DNA of 64,000 nt. Source: Phycomyces nitens. Taxonomy: Eukaryota > Mucoromycota > Mucoromycetes > Mucorales > Phycomycetaceae. Location: positions 4,464,001 to 4,528,000 of the forward strand of contig JAHRBC010000001.1 in NCBI GenBank assembly GCA_022702545.1. The letters are read 5' to 3'. Shown here piece after piece: positions 1-13,958 of the stretch; position 1 is the first letter of the stretch, and each line of letters starts with the position of its first letter. A model generated the notes under the pieces. That model saw only the letters and a program-made list of their open reading frames with translations, ran no database searches and was not told the DNA's origin. The position numbers were made by a program, and so were the translations under genes.

Positions 1-1745
<1,745 letters not shown>

Positions 1746-4514
1746 ATAACAAACAAGAAGAAGAAGAAGAAGAACATTTGCTGTTCACACAAATATACGC
1801 CAATATATTGTGTCCATTATACACAACCTATTTCAAAGTGCCTAATACATCACGAAACATTCCGTATTCATACATCAATATTACAAATATACTAAGAAAT
1901 GACTGACATTAACTAGAAGGGTTTGGTTGTAAATTGTGTGGCAATACCTTTTGGAAAAGACTCTAGAGAAGTTCATTATAGGACCTATTTCAAGCTGCCT
2001 AAATGTTAAAGAGATAAAGGTCAATAATTCACATTATATATTTATTAATCTTTTAAAAATGTCTGTCTGTCTGTCTTCCAATAGTTTTCTGTTTTAAGAT
2101 TCGGAGAAATAAACTAAAACTAATGGTTTTAATGAAAAGGGAAAAAGGAACAGGATTGCTAAATGCACCACACCAATGTTACACACTATGCCATTTTAGG
2201 AACCCAAAAATATAAAAAAAATCTCGGTTGTGACAGCAGTCTTGCAAGATGTTCATACTTCTTGTCCTTGAATATACATGTATCTTAATTGCAAGTATAT
2301 TTTTGGGTAATATCATGGATGCTTAATTGACTTTTTCTTTTTGGTATTCTAGTCCCTTGCTAGTTAATCCGGAATAAGTACGCCATGCTGGCTATAAAGA
2401 CACATAACCGCACTGTGGCAAATAGATAAAAGACACTTTCAATTTTCCTGATTATATTATTCTTGTATATCCAAATGATATGTGTGCGGATGAAGCACAA
2501 GCGCTTCTTTCCCAGGTCTTGTCCTTTCTTGTGCGCTTTGTAAAGGCAGTTTTAAATATATTTGCAGAGATCATTGTGATGATTTTTGTTTGGGAAATAC
2601 GAGATCTATAAATGAACCCAATGCTCAATTGATAATGGCAATGTACCATTTAACCAGATACAGTTCTTTCTAACAAAAATAGCCCTATCTATAGTCAGGA
2701 TTGGCTATTTGCAGTATATTCGTTATTATTATCCAGCCGAAAAGAAAAAGAGAAATAGAAAGAGAGAATATTGAGTTTATTTTTTTCATTGACAATGATT
2801 GTGCTACATGTACTTTTCAGACGCATATTTAGGTGGTTTATATACGGACAATTGTTAGGGGTAAGAAAAGGAATTCCTTGGTACTTTTCTTCTTCTTCTT
2901 CTTCTTCTTCAAGTGAATAGGGGACATTCCAAAAAATAAAACCTGTTCAGCCATTGTTTATAGAGAAATACTCGTTTATGATTACTTGGCTTATTAAATG
3001 CATAGAATATTATTGTGGCTAGATAATAATATATAGGCTGTGTAAAGAAGAGAAAATCAATGCTGATCTTTGGCGCGGGTAACCTAGACTACACTGGGAA
3101 ACCGTGTTTATTAGAAAATAATTATCGTCAGACGTTAATTGGATTCAATGTTTGGATACCAGACTAAGATTAAAAAAGAGATGGCTGGAAAATTTGCCTG
3201 TAAATGTGAGGTTGATGGAGGTATTTCTGTTTTTCATTATTTCCATTCCAAAAATATGTGGTAGGGTTTAAGATTTAATGAGCCATGAGAGCAATTATGG
3301 AGTTTTGGGTAGATTATGCCCGGTAAAGATGTTTAATTTTTATTAAAAGATCAATAAGCCCAACAATGGCTGCCTTTTTTTATATATATAGAGTATTAAA
3401 AGAACAAGAAGATGGAAGAAGAAGAAGAATAAAAAAAAAAGGTTAAAATCGCCTCATTTTCAAAAGCACTGTATCTGTGCGGAGATTTGGTGACCAAGAG
3501 CTGGTAACTCAAAACAATAAAGAAGATCGAGCCAAGTGTGTCCTGGCATGATAAAGCTGTTGATGGCTGCAATGCTAATACGCCATTGACAAATTAAAGC
3601 AGCAGGTATGAATGGTGCAGATTATTGTTCGTCCTGCTGGAATGGCAATTTGCATGACCCCAATGCCCACAAGGACACAGGTATATGAAAAAAGGGGGGG
3701 ATTCCATGTATATCAAGAATGTACATGGCAATTACTATTCTTTTTCTTTTTGGAGGCTGCTGCATGTATTCTTAAAGAATCCGTGTCTACGGCTTTAAGA
3801 AACCAAATAAACTTTCACTCAATTTCTCCCACACTTTATATACTTTTTCGGTTATATTGGCCAATCAGAATCCATTACAATACACAATAAAGGATATTTC
3901 AATATATATATATAATTTAATTTATAATTATTAGAATACTTGTATTTTTTATTATAAAAAATATAGATTAATCAATCAATCGATCGATCAATCAATCACT
4001 GATGTAGCAGATGGTTTATTTCAGCTGCTACCACTCGTCCTCTGGTACAGTTGGCTTTACATGCTATTCTGCACAGCCCTACAGATCTTCAAGACCATTC
4101 AGACTCGTTCAAACTTGTCTAAAATGTTTCCAATACTCTTTATAACAAACACTAGTTGCCCCAAAAGGTCCCCAATAGCTGGTGTGAGTGGAAACTAGGA
4201 TATTCTGTCAAAAAAAATTAGAGTTAAAAATAATAATATAATATTTAAAATTAATTGACCAATCAGACACTTGTGTAAATCTAATATCACTATGATTGGT
4301 CAATAATATCCAAAATTTATTGGCGGATGAGCGAATGATTTTTTTCAACATATTCTGTAAAAATACATGCAAGCAGCCACCTATACTTTTTTTTTTGGTT
4401 CCTCTCTTTTCTTTCTTTCTTTCTTTCTTTCTCATTTTTTATATTTAGCGTCCTGGTGCTACCAACTTCTTCCTCCTCGTTTCATTTTTCATATTTTTTC
4501 CCTTTATTCTATCA
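1746..4514. other. Intergenic, no gene recognised
   Basis: About 2.8 kb of AT-rich DNA between the DLD stop and the four-TM gene. I see only short unconnected ORFs without family motifs. It holds simple repeats: a TTC run near 2888-2911, ATCA/ATCG repeats near 3969-3998, an AT run near 3902-3914 and a CTTT run near 4411-4432 about 80 bp before the next start codon. No tRNA-like cloverleaf was found. Confidence 0.6.
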
Positions 4515-5287
4515 ATGATTTCAACCGGCCTGGGCTTAACAATGGCATCGTTAGGTATTATTGGCCTGGCCTTGGCTCTCTTGTCACTTATTCCCGTCAA
4601 TGTCTACAATATTGTGGTTGCCGTCAGTGCCTTGAAGGACCTGGTGAAATATGAATATGACCAAAACAGACCCGAATGGTGGCTTTTACCAAAAGAGTCC
4701 GCACTCTACCTTGCATTCCTCACCGGCTCAGTCATATCTTCACTCATCACAATGGCGATGGTGATGGTGACGCTGGCAGGTGGTAAGCGACAGGCACAAA
4801 AGGGACGCACCCAGGCATCAGGCACCCCGCACCCTGACTTAGTCAGCCAAGACAATCTTTACAAGAGACATGGGAGAACAGACATTGAATCAAGTCAGGT
4901 TAGACAGCCAATCCAAGGCCAGTCAAGCGTTTGGTTGGGTCGCATTGGTTGTCTTGTCTTTGTTGGCCAGATTGGATGGGCTTTGTTCGGTAAGTTAGTT
5001 TATTGGGGTTGGTGGGTGGCCAATATATCATCCTAACTTGTGCTGTAGGGACCCATGTGCTGTTCTTTACCGATCCTTCCAAGCTATTCCCTGCCACTGT
5101 CCGGACACTTGCATCGATCTCAGTGTTTATTCTCTGGCTCAACTATATCATCATTGCCATCTTCTCCTTCATTCTCTTTTGTGCCTCGTTCTTCATTATC
5201 CTCGGAGGAGCCAGGCGGAGGTCTCAGCACCAAAATGGCGGTGAAATGCAAGCTCATCATCAGGAAACCACGCCTCTGCTCAGATAA
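4515..5287 (+). CDS. Four-transmembrane protein, family not recognised
   Basis: Two exons, 4515-4989 and 5049-5287, joined in phase 1 across a GT-AG intron, give 237 residues. Four hydrophobic segments are visible: residues about 7-33, 62-87, 137-157 and 183-212. A charged, partly polar loop of about 45 residues (KRQAQKGRTQ...) sits between TM2 and TM3, and the C-terminus is basic then polar (ARRRSQHQ, ending TTPLLR). Both termini probably face the same side. The layout resembles small fungal tetraspan membrane proteins, but I cannot assign a family. The start is the first ATG that places a hydrophobic N-terminus; another in-frame Met lies at residue 10. A long ATT repeat follows in the 3' region. 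The coding call is well supported by clean splice phase and codon use; function is unknown. Confidence 0.85.
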
Positions 5288-5339
5288 GCAACCCAAAGTC
5301 TCTGTATAATTGTCAAGCGTCTTCTTACTATTATTACTC

Positions 5340-5402
5340 TTACTACCATTACCATTACCATTATTATTATTATTATTACTATTATTATTATTATTATTAT
5401 TT
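5340..5402. repeat. ATT/ATC-rich microsatellite
   Basis: Imperfect run of TTA/CCA/TTATTA trinucleotides just after the four-TM gene stop, most likely within its 3' UTR. It is simple sequence, not coding. Confidence 0.8.
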
Positions 5403-5549
5403 ATTCATACTGTTTATATTTCTTCTTTGTTAAGTTTGATTCCTCCTTCCACTCCTGTATGTATACCCCCCGTCCCCTCACTCTCATTCCCACTCAAACA
5501 CATTAAAAAAAAAGAAAGTGTTATTCAGAGTAATTGGCTTATTGCCCGC

Positions 5550-7740
5550 CTAGACCTGGTTAAGCTCATTCCTCATGAATACAAATATAATGGCGAGCAT
5601 GGCTATTCAACAGGGTCAATGTCAATTGTCAATGTCAATTGTCAATATCAATTGTCTTTACAATAAAGACTTACCAAGCCATGTCATCCATTGCTCTTCA
5701 AGAAAGCTAATGAATCCCACCTTCTTTTCGTATCCAATCTTATCAAGCAAGTATGTATATACAGCAGTATCGTCAACCAGCACAGTGATATAATTCATCT
5801 GTTCATCAGATGTATCCCATAGCATCACTGCACTCACACCCTAGCAAAACAATTGAGTCCATCAATCTCAAAAGGACATCTTTACCTTTGACCCGTACCC
5901 TGCCTGGGTAGGTGTGATTACCATTGTGTGGTTCCATCTTGAAGGAGTCGTTTGTTCGTGAGGCTCCTTCATCTTTCCATACCCTCCATTCTGACTAGCT
6001 TCAAAAGTAGCCCCAATGTCTCTTTCTCGTCTGTAGATATGTATAGTGTTGGACTTTGTCCACAGAGCCAATATTGTACCATTTGTATTCAGTTCTGCTC
6101 CCACAATTGTCGTGTCTGGTACATCATCACTAGGCCATAGCTCACCAGCAAACCACCAGAAATATTCTGGGATAATGTTGCCTTGGTCGTCCTTGTACAG
6201 AAACAGACGCTCGTCTTCATCATGCTGGATCACATCCGCACGATCGGTAAAGTCAAGGGTCAAAAAGCTGTTTTTGATATAAGGAGCCACGATGGTCTTG
6301 GCATCTGAAGATCTGGCTGAAAGAACTGTTAGCCATTAGTCTCCATCAAGTTCGTCTTACCAATATGTAGACCTGGCATGCCGGTCTCTACTCGTTCCTG
6401 GTGAAAATGTGTACCGTCTACAAATGACATGTATTCGAGAGAATCTTCGCTGTAGAGTGGATACTGTATTCCATGTCAGTCTCAGCACCAGTACATTGTG
6501 TTCTTTACCGTAAAGTTGCTGTGTTCTCGCTTGATCCACTTGTCATCAGTGCCATCTACAACAGTGATGTTGATATGAAAAGCCCGTTGTGTCTTGTGAA
6601 CATCGAGTGAGAATACACGAAACGTGTTTGAGCTACAAATAAAGCACATTGACTTGTAAGCAGCAAGATTCCAGAGCGAATTGGTTGTTATTTACGCAGG
6701 AGAATAAAGTCTGGATAATACTACATCGTGCTCTACTGTCTTCCTGGGATGATACCATCCTATTATACTCTTTAAGAAACCAAAGAACATATAATTTCCA
6801 ACTCACCTTGAATAGAACTGCCTGGTCTACTAAAGAGTACTATGGGCATCTCTATCGACTGAGTGCTTTGGAATAGATCAATAGGCAATGGAGCAATACG
6901 GAAGCGATAGTCGTCTGGATCCCTAATCAAGAGTTGAGTGCCTGGCTATATATATATATGGGCGAGTCTATTTACCTTGAGTACAGAATACAGTCTTTTT
7001 CTAATGAAAATGTGTCTGGCCAGACGCTTCCAGGCAATACCAGATCTTTGTAAAGCAAGTTTCCAGGCATTTGCTCCGAATAATAGTATACTCGGACCAA
7101 GTGCATGATCTTTTCTTCATAAAGTACATGGTACATGACACCAAATATTGGCGTATCTGGCTCCACATTGCTTGTCTCCAATACAGAGACCTTTGATATC
7201 GGTCCCGGAAGATTTTGAATGGCTTCCTGTTCCCACCCTTGTTTTTTTTTTGTTTGTTTGTCAATGGTTCGTCTCTCTTGGTCTCAATTGATTACCTTTA
7301 TACTCTCCACCATGAGGCCCATTATAATTCGCCTTTCCATCCTTTACAGTCTCATGCTTGTCAGGCACGATATCAACCAATTTAGTTTTGGAAATTTCCA
7401 CATGGCCTATCAGATTTATTAAAAATATAAATATTACTAAACTAAATTCAAAAAAGTGATATTATTTATATGTATAGATAGATAAATAGATAAATGAATA
7501 AATACCTGATCTGGTACTTTTCATCGACCCATTGTCTTCTCTAGAGTACAAGAGGTTTATATAATATAGACTGTCTTTTGTGGTGAACAAGATGTTCTTG
7601 TCAATTAGTGGTGGAGAAATATTTTTGATTGAGAAACGGGAAATGAGTAATGGCTGAGGGTACGATGCATCTTGAGCAAAGCTGATTAGATATATAACCG
7701 AAAAACCGGTTATCAAAAGAACCAAAGCACGCCAGTGCAT
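5550..7740 (-). CDS. Membrane-anchored secretory-pathway protein, unknown family
   Basis: Ten predicted exons: 7740-7506, 7406-7296, 7237-6976, 6922-6807, 6759-6696, 6632-6509, 6463-6361, 6316-5886, 5840-5675, 5602-5550; every junction keeps phase and the protein is 554 residues. The N-terminus has a hydrophobic stretch (residues about 4-22, ALVLLITGFSVIYLISFA), a signal peptide or anchor. Sequons NIS, NIT, NFT, NGT and NHT support passage through the ER. The body is rich in short beta-type stretches, as in a propeller, but no family motif was recognised. If the last intron is spliced, the protein ends with a hydrophobic segment (WLAMLAIIFVF) plus RNELNQV; if it is retained, translation stops at 5658 after WLGKSLL. 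The last intron contains a tandem GTCAAT repeat. Coding status is sound; function is unknown. Confidence 0.8.
5610..5657. repeat. Tandem GTCAATgtcaatt repeat
   Basis: Short tandem repeat of about 12 bp units (gtcaatgtcaatt variants) inside the predicted last intron of the unknown secretory-pathway gene. No coding meaning is seen. Confidence 0.75.
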
Positions 7741-9085
7741 ATCTGTACAGACTAGGGCGTTTTTTGGGTGGGATATCCAAAAACAAAAACAAAAAACAAA
7801 AAACGATATTAAGAAATCAAAAAGCATATCAATTCAACAATACTTTCTTTTTATATACGTCATTAAGATTGGCATATAAAGTAATACTTTGTCTATAAAT
7901 GGCAATTTTCTGCTCATATATATATAATTTGTATGTTTGATTTGATGAGCAATCTTTATTTATATTGCTACTTGAGATGCTGCACAGATATGGATACAAA
8001 TAGGCCGTGCTTCCTCTGATACATATATATATATATGTATATATTGTGTATACAGAATGGCCTTGGTTATTAAATGAGATTTATTGATCTCTATACTGCT
8101 CCACAAGCACATTGAATTTATCAAAATAAAATGTGATTTTTGGATTTCATAGTGTGACTGGTATTCGAGTGTAACTTTGTATTCTGTCATATTCATTTAC
8201 AATATTATTTTTTCTTTTCTTGTAGAAGCAAAGGCTGTGGATTCTCTCTCTCTCTCTATTTGTCTTTATCTCTGGTGCATAGCATTTGGCTTGCTAGCAC
8301 TAGTCAGGATGATGGCTGTACAAACCAAATGACTCCCTTTTTACCTGTTGTTATTGACTCCCCCCCCCTTCTTTTTTCAGAAAAGGCCAATTGACCCTAA
8401 TCATAAGAAGAAGAAGAAAGATATATTGGTGATTTAATGGCAGTTGAATATAAGCATGGAAATGTATTGTGCTATTAAAAAAAAAAAGACAATTTCAATT
8501 GATTGTACCACTTGTTGAATTATTCCCAATTAGAGTGATAACCATTACATTGGGGCCATGAATTGTTTGGCTTGTTTTGGATATACATGGCCATTGATCT
8601 GGTTATCTAGAGTGTTCAAACCAGGAACCCAGGCACGTTTGGGGCTATCCAAAGCGAATTATCACCATGCCTATCGAGACCTGCCCTAACGTTGTCTAAT
8701 GGTCTCAAGATACCCAACCATTGTAAAATACAATATAAATAATTGTCTGGCCAATATTCAGCCATATCGATATAAAAGACTTGTGATGAACAAGAGGCCT
8801 AGAAAGATATTAAAAGATATTATAAGTTTTATATATATATTTGGACTTGCAAATTCAAATCAATTGCACACCTGTAAGACAAGCTTCATTTTCTTCTGCC
8901 ACCCATTTCTTGCCTCTTCCTGCAATAAACATCCGACAAAAAGTGTGGTAAGAGATAAATAAATAAAATATAAAGGATATTATAAACAATACCAGTGTTT
9001 AAACAAGCCAAACCCCCCCTCACCCTTCTTTTTCTTTCTATTTGATTTCATAAACAAATAAAGCATCAAACAGTCTTTTGTTGCC
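7741..9085. other. Divergent intergenic region, no gene recognised
   Basis: 1.3 kb between the divergent unknown secretory gene (-) and the coiled-coil adaptor gene (+), presumably carrying both promoters. Contents are AT-rich with TATA runs (about 7916-7926, 8022-8044), a CT run near 8241-8258 and a C-rich run at 8359-8369. Small ORFs here have no recognisable motif. Confidence 0.55.
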
Positions 9086-9844
9086 ATGTCGTACTACCAT
9101 CAGCAACGAGAACTCGAACCGTGCCTTGCTCGTCTTGGGATGATGCCCGAAGGTACTATATGCCTGCACAATTATGGTCCTCATATATTATTAGACAAAC
9201 CCTCATTCGTTAGAGAGGTTCATGAGGTTGAAGACATGGACACTCTGAGACACATGGTCATTCGAAAAGAAAGAGAACGCCAGAGTATAGCAAATGATCT
9301 AGACGTAGCCGCACGATTAGGCCTCGTTATATCCGAGACGAATGAAGCAATACAGATCAAGGTAACCCAAAGCCATCTGTCCTGTGCAGCTGCCACATTG
9401 GCATAACCCTTGGCTATGCCATTGCTCTACACAGCTCGCGCAGCTTGAACGAGAGAATCAGATGCTCCACGATGAACTCCGGGTCCGAAAGACAAGCACA
9501 GGAGGAAATAGCTCGGAGAATGGCCAGTACAATGAAGAACTCGAACGGAATGACGGAAATGGGTTCATCTCATCACAGGCCATGGAAGATGAACAAATCT
9601 ACCTAACACAAGAACTCGAACAGGCGAGAAGAGAGTTGACCAAATTCAGAAGAGAAATGGATGGTTTGTCTGCACAGCTAAACGATATGGCTTCTGAAAT
9701 GGTAAATATAAGCTTTCCTTTCTATTAGTATTATTATTATTTTAAATAGAAATGTTTGTATACAAACGATCGATAATTGTTTGTCAATATGGACCATTAG
9801 GTAGACTCTCGGGCCAGAGTGGGCATGTATGCAAAGCGACTAGG

Positions 9845-9880
<36 letters not shown>

Positions 9881-10966
9881 CACCAAACAATCGCTTCTGC
9901 TCTGAATCTTATCAATATTTCTTTATAGCCGAAGTGGAGCACAAGCTGGCAACCACACGAGAAGTCAATGCCAATCTTCAATTGCTGCTTGAAAGAGCAT
10001 TGACAAACCAAAAGCAGTCTAGCTCTACAACATCTCATCTGGTCAAGAGTATCCAGATGGACTTGACAAGGGTTTGTGGGCTGTTTGGACTAGCCAACAT
10101 CTTAACGATCTGATATAGGTTGTTGCAGAGAATGATAAGCTAAGAGCACGTATTGCTGAGCTGGAGAACCAGCAATTGGAGTGTGAGGAGCGCATTACCA
10201 CCATGGTCACACAGGCACAAGAGTATGCGTCTCTTCTTGAACAGGCTCAGGACACAATCCATAGTCTGAGTGAGCCACGGCTATCAGATGATGACACGCT
10301 AAGCAACGCAATGTCGACCGTGTCTGTGTCGTCCCAAGGAGATGGGGGAACCAAAGAGACCGAGATCACAAAGGTGAGACTTTTAAATTCCCCATGGCAA
10401 CCGTGCCTGTCTTTATCGTTGGCATTTAGGGACCAGTGTTCTCTGCAGAGTTCCGACAAGAGATGCAAAAGGAAATTGAGAGGAACCTGGCACTACGCAA
10501 CGAACTTCGGCATCGTATCATTACCCATGATTCAGTTAGCTCTGATAAAAAGAAGACTCAAGAAGGCCTTAAATACCTGCTGTCCGAACGTGACAATGGC
10601 CTCACCAGTCTGTCTCCAAGCTCGAGCTCACACACCACTTCGTCTTTCCTATCAAACATGCCCAAGATAAGAGACTCGACTGAGGAGGACATGTATGCTT
10701 CCCAGAGCTCATCTGTGGCAAGTACTCCTGGATCGGTTACCGCAACAATGAATGCCCTGAGACCTGCCAATTTCTTGACAGGATTCAATAGCTTTGGTTC
10801 AGAATCAACAATTGGAATGGGAAATATGGCCAATTCTAACTTTATCACCCGAACCATGCCACCTCGTATATTTACAGCCTCGCGCAACGGTCAAGAGCCC
10901 AGTATCAGCACACGCTTCTTCCAAAGACTTGCCACTCGCTTGGATAAAAATGACAAGAAGACCTGA
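9086..10966 (+). CDS. Coiled-coil protein with CC1-box-like motif (candidate dynein adaptor)
   Basis: Six exons: 9086-9361, 9435-9701, 9801-9843, 9929-10071, 10119-10373, 10430-10966; 506 residues, all phases consistent. Residues 71-86 read DLDVAARLGLVISETN. This fits the CC1-box pattern (D-x3-AAxxG, then a leucine-rich heptad and N) found in BICD, BICDR, Spindly and HAP1/TRAK adaptors, where AAxxG binds the dynein light intermediate chain. Long coiled coils follow (residues about 55-125, 135-185, 200-300), then a Ser-rich tail with a basic end. The upstream segment EGTICLHNYGPHIL is unlike anything I recognise. Family knowledge makes a cargo adaptor for dynein-dynactin plausible, but this rests on one motif plus coiled coil. 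Other coiled-coil scaffolds remain possible. Coding status is secure. Confidence 0.85.
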
Positions 10967-11308
10967 TTTATATCCTAATAAAAAAATATTTAGAACCACC
11001 CAGAAATCATGTATATAATAATAACCAAGGTTTAATAACAGAATGGCCATCAACCAACCTCTTTTTACATGACATTATTTTGTATAGTAAAATGAATCCC
11101 CCCTACCCCCCTTCTTCCTTTTTTTTTTAATTATTATTTTCACAATAAATCAATATTTTTTGGGACTTCAGTCACGCAAATCTCACGGGGATTCTCAGTT
11201 AATGCGCACACCTCAACAATACATACACACCTCTTTGGCTTTTCCCTCTTTTCATTTTCCCTCATTTAGTTCTCTCCTTCTTGGCAAGGCCAGTGTATAT
11301 AGCTTAAT
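10967..11308. other. Short intergenic region
   Basis: 342 bp between two tandem plus-strand genes. It contains an AATAAA-like 3' signal zone near 10978-10987, a C/T-rich stretch near 11098-11130 and a pyrimidine-rich leader before the next ATG at 11309. Nothing else is seen. Confidence 0.6.
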
Positions 11309-13958
11309 ATGAGGGAAGTGGATGCTGATTCTTCTGAGGAAGAATGGGTCATCTCTTCAACCGAAACAACTGCCCTAAAAAAACGATCTATGCAAAAGCC
11401 TATAAAGACCCCAGCCCCACCTGTCCATCGTCAGCAGAAACAGGCACACCAAAAGTCCCATCGAATCATTCCGGCCGAACGTAGACACACTCCAGCAGAC
11501 CTCAAAACCTCGTGCTTTGATTACATCAAGGATGACGAACTCCATGAGATGTGCGTTGAAATGGACAGCAAACAGCTTGTGACCCGGCTTATCAGTGTCT
11601 ATAAAAACTCTGAGACATATGTCAACATTAGAAACATTGAGACACCTGTGTTTGCCTTTGACTTTCGTTTGAGTGATCATCTACACGAATGCTCTGATCC
11701 CTGCCTATTTATTCAGGTAAAGATATATTCTTGACATTTGGTCTCTAGTGTGTACATGTCAGTTCATATCCTACGAGAAACGATTAATAACCGTGGTCAC
11801 CTATCAGGACGTCTTGTTTCAATTGGCTGCGCATTTTGACGAAAACGCGGGTGACAAGGACATGACTTCAAAGTTCCGACGTCAACTTGCTCATGCCACT
11901 TGCAGCGGTCTCGAACGCTTTCTTGATACTCCACCCACAAAACAAAAAAAACTAAAAGCCAAGGAAGATAATGATATTGATTTGATTTCGTTTGTCGAGG
12001 ACACAACAATGTGCCAAGAGGAACCCAATCTAATATCCTTTGACGACGACAGTGAGGGTGAAAAGGACGGTGATGATGATGAAAGCCCGGTGACGACCAT
12101 AACCCTTGCACAGCTCCTCGATGTGCCTCCAGAGATCGCTAGTCGATATACATTGACACGGGAGCACCAGATAAGATGTATTCGGATGATTGAAACCATC
12201 CGTGCGCCCATTATGGTCTATTATGCCATTGACATCTTCCGTCTGGGACCTTTTTTATCCAAAGGAGGAGAGTTTGAAGAAGATGGGGCAAAACTGTGTC
12301 GATTGTTGATGATCCATGCCCACTACAATGAGGCAGTCGCATGCATTCGAAAACTCGACTTGTTTGACTCTTTTCCCATTGACACTCTTGCAGACCACTT
12401 CTTTACCATTGGCCAAGGTCTCACTCTGCCTGCGTATGTTAAAGGCATTGAGAGTCTCCAAAGGAAACTTCTTCACATCATCGATGTTCAACTTCGGTAC
12501 AATTTTGCTGGATCTTTGGGGATTGTGCCTAAAGGTAAAAAAAACAATACTGTTTCTTTTTTCTTTTCTTTTATTTTTTGCTTGTCAATGTGTTTTATGC
12601 TCAAATTGTATCAGAGCTTTTGGAAACTGTCGAGCAAGATACAAAGTTGCTGCCACCCATGGCAAGGCTCAAGGAAAGACGCTTTCAAAAGGAACTTATG
12701 ACATGCGGAACCAAGATTGTACATGAGCTGCAGTTGCCTGATCATGAATACCATTTCATCTGGTTATCTCAGCGATATGCATGTCTTCGATGGATCATAA
12801 CTCAACGGGCACTTCAGCAGACAGAAGAGAGTGATTACTCTATCTCTGCAAGCTCAAACTACAATGGCTTGCTTTTATTGGTAGCCCAGGATAATCCTGC
12901 CTTGGGAAAATTGGTGATCAAGGAGTTGGTGGACATTGGGGATCCTCTTGCGCCTGCCCATTTTGCGTCCTTGTTTGGACAGCAGCAGTTTTATTGTGAC
13001 TATAATGGGCTACCGTTGGCCGATCGTGTGGTGGGTAAAGTAAAGGGTGAACAGATATCGAGGCACCGTAGCTCGCTCACACCCAAGAAACCACGCATAA
13101 CATCCCCGCATCCCACAGAGTATTATAAGTTACCACCTGATTCTGAGTGTGTAGTGGTGGATGATGAAGAAAAGTTAAAAAGAATGGCAAGACTAATTGC
13201 AAGTACTAAATTGTGTGGTCTTGACACCGAATGGGTTCCACAGTTTGCCAAGACAGGTCCTTCTCGCACAGCATTGATGCAGATTGCACTGGACAATAAT
13301 ATCGTCTTTCTCCTCGATCTCAAAGTCATGTTCAAGCCTTCCAATGCACATCTTTTGGATCTTACAGAAAAGATACTTGGCAACATGTTTGCCAACACCA
13401 ATATCATCAAGCTTGGTAATTTGCTTGTGCTTATTTGTGGCAAGGCCAATGAAGGTGGTATTAACCATTCAATCTACCTAGCTTATGATTTTGGGGGTGA
13501 TATGACACTGTTGAGAGAATCGATACCAGCTGCAAATTCGTGGGTGGTCCACAGCATGCTTGACTTTAAGAATATTCGTCTTTCCTATGACAGCCAAACT
13601 GGAGGAAATATTCCTGGTGGCCTTGCGGGTGTTGTATCAATGTTCCTGGGTGTGGGTATGAACAAGAAGCAACAGCTGAGTAACTGGGAACTTCGACCTC
13701 TGACTGAAGAACAACTTATTTATGCTGGTGAGTATTTGGCGCTCACAACGAGCTCCCACTGATGACATTTGGTTTTCTATAGCGGGCGATTCGTTTTGCC
13801 TCCTTGACATTTATCGTATCATGGAAGAGCGTAAACACCCATTCCTCACAACCCTTACCAAAGAAAATGGCTCAGAAGTCCGAGCTCCCTCTCCAAGCAC
13901 TCTTAATATTGAAGTGCCAGCAACTCCTCATTCTGAACAAGCGTTTATATCACTCTAA
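11309..13958 (+). CDS. DEDDy 3'-5' exonuclease, EXD3/MUT-7-like
   Basis: Five exons: 11309-11716, 11808-12534, 12615-13415, 13482-13727, 13783-13958; 785 residues. The C-terminal third holds an RNase D-type fold: motif I GLDTEW (D582, E584), followed by TALMQIAL and FLLDL; motif II HSMLDFKNI; and motif III YAAGD formed across the last intron, so the D-E-D-D-Y set is complete. The preceding LSNWELRPLTEEQLIYA matches the typical approach to motif III in EXD3/MUT-7. The long N-terminal half is helical with an acidic linker and resembles the extended N-terminus of animal EXD3 and worm MUT-7, which trims RNA 3' ends. The substrate here is unknown. The 66-nt intron 13416-13481 has no stop in frame, so its retention would insert 22 residues in the nuclease domain. 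Confidence 0.9.

Noticed and set aside
5658..5660. Stop codon at 5658 as the only end of the unknown secretory gene
   Set aside because: The preceding GTAAGT is an excellent donor and a phase-matched exon follows; kept as an alternative end, not the main one.
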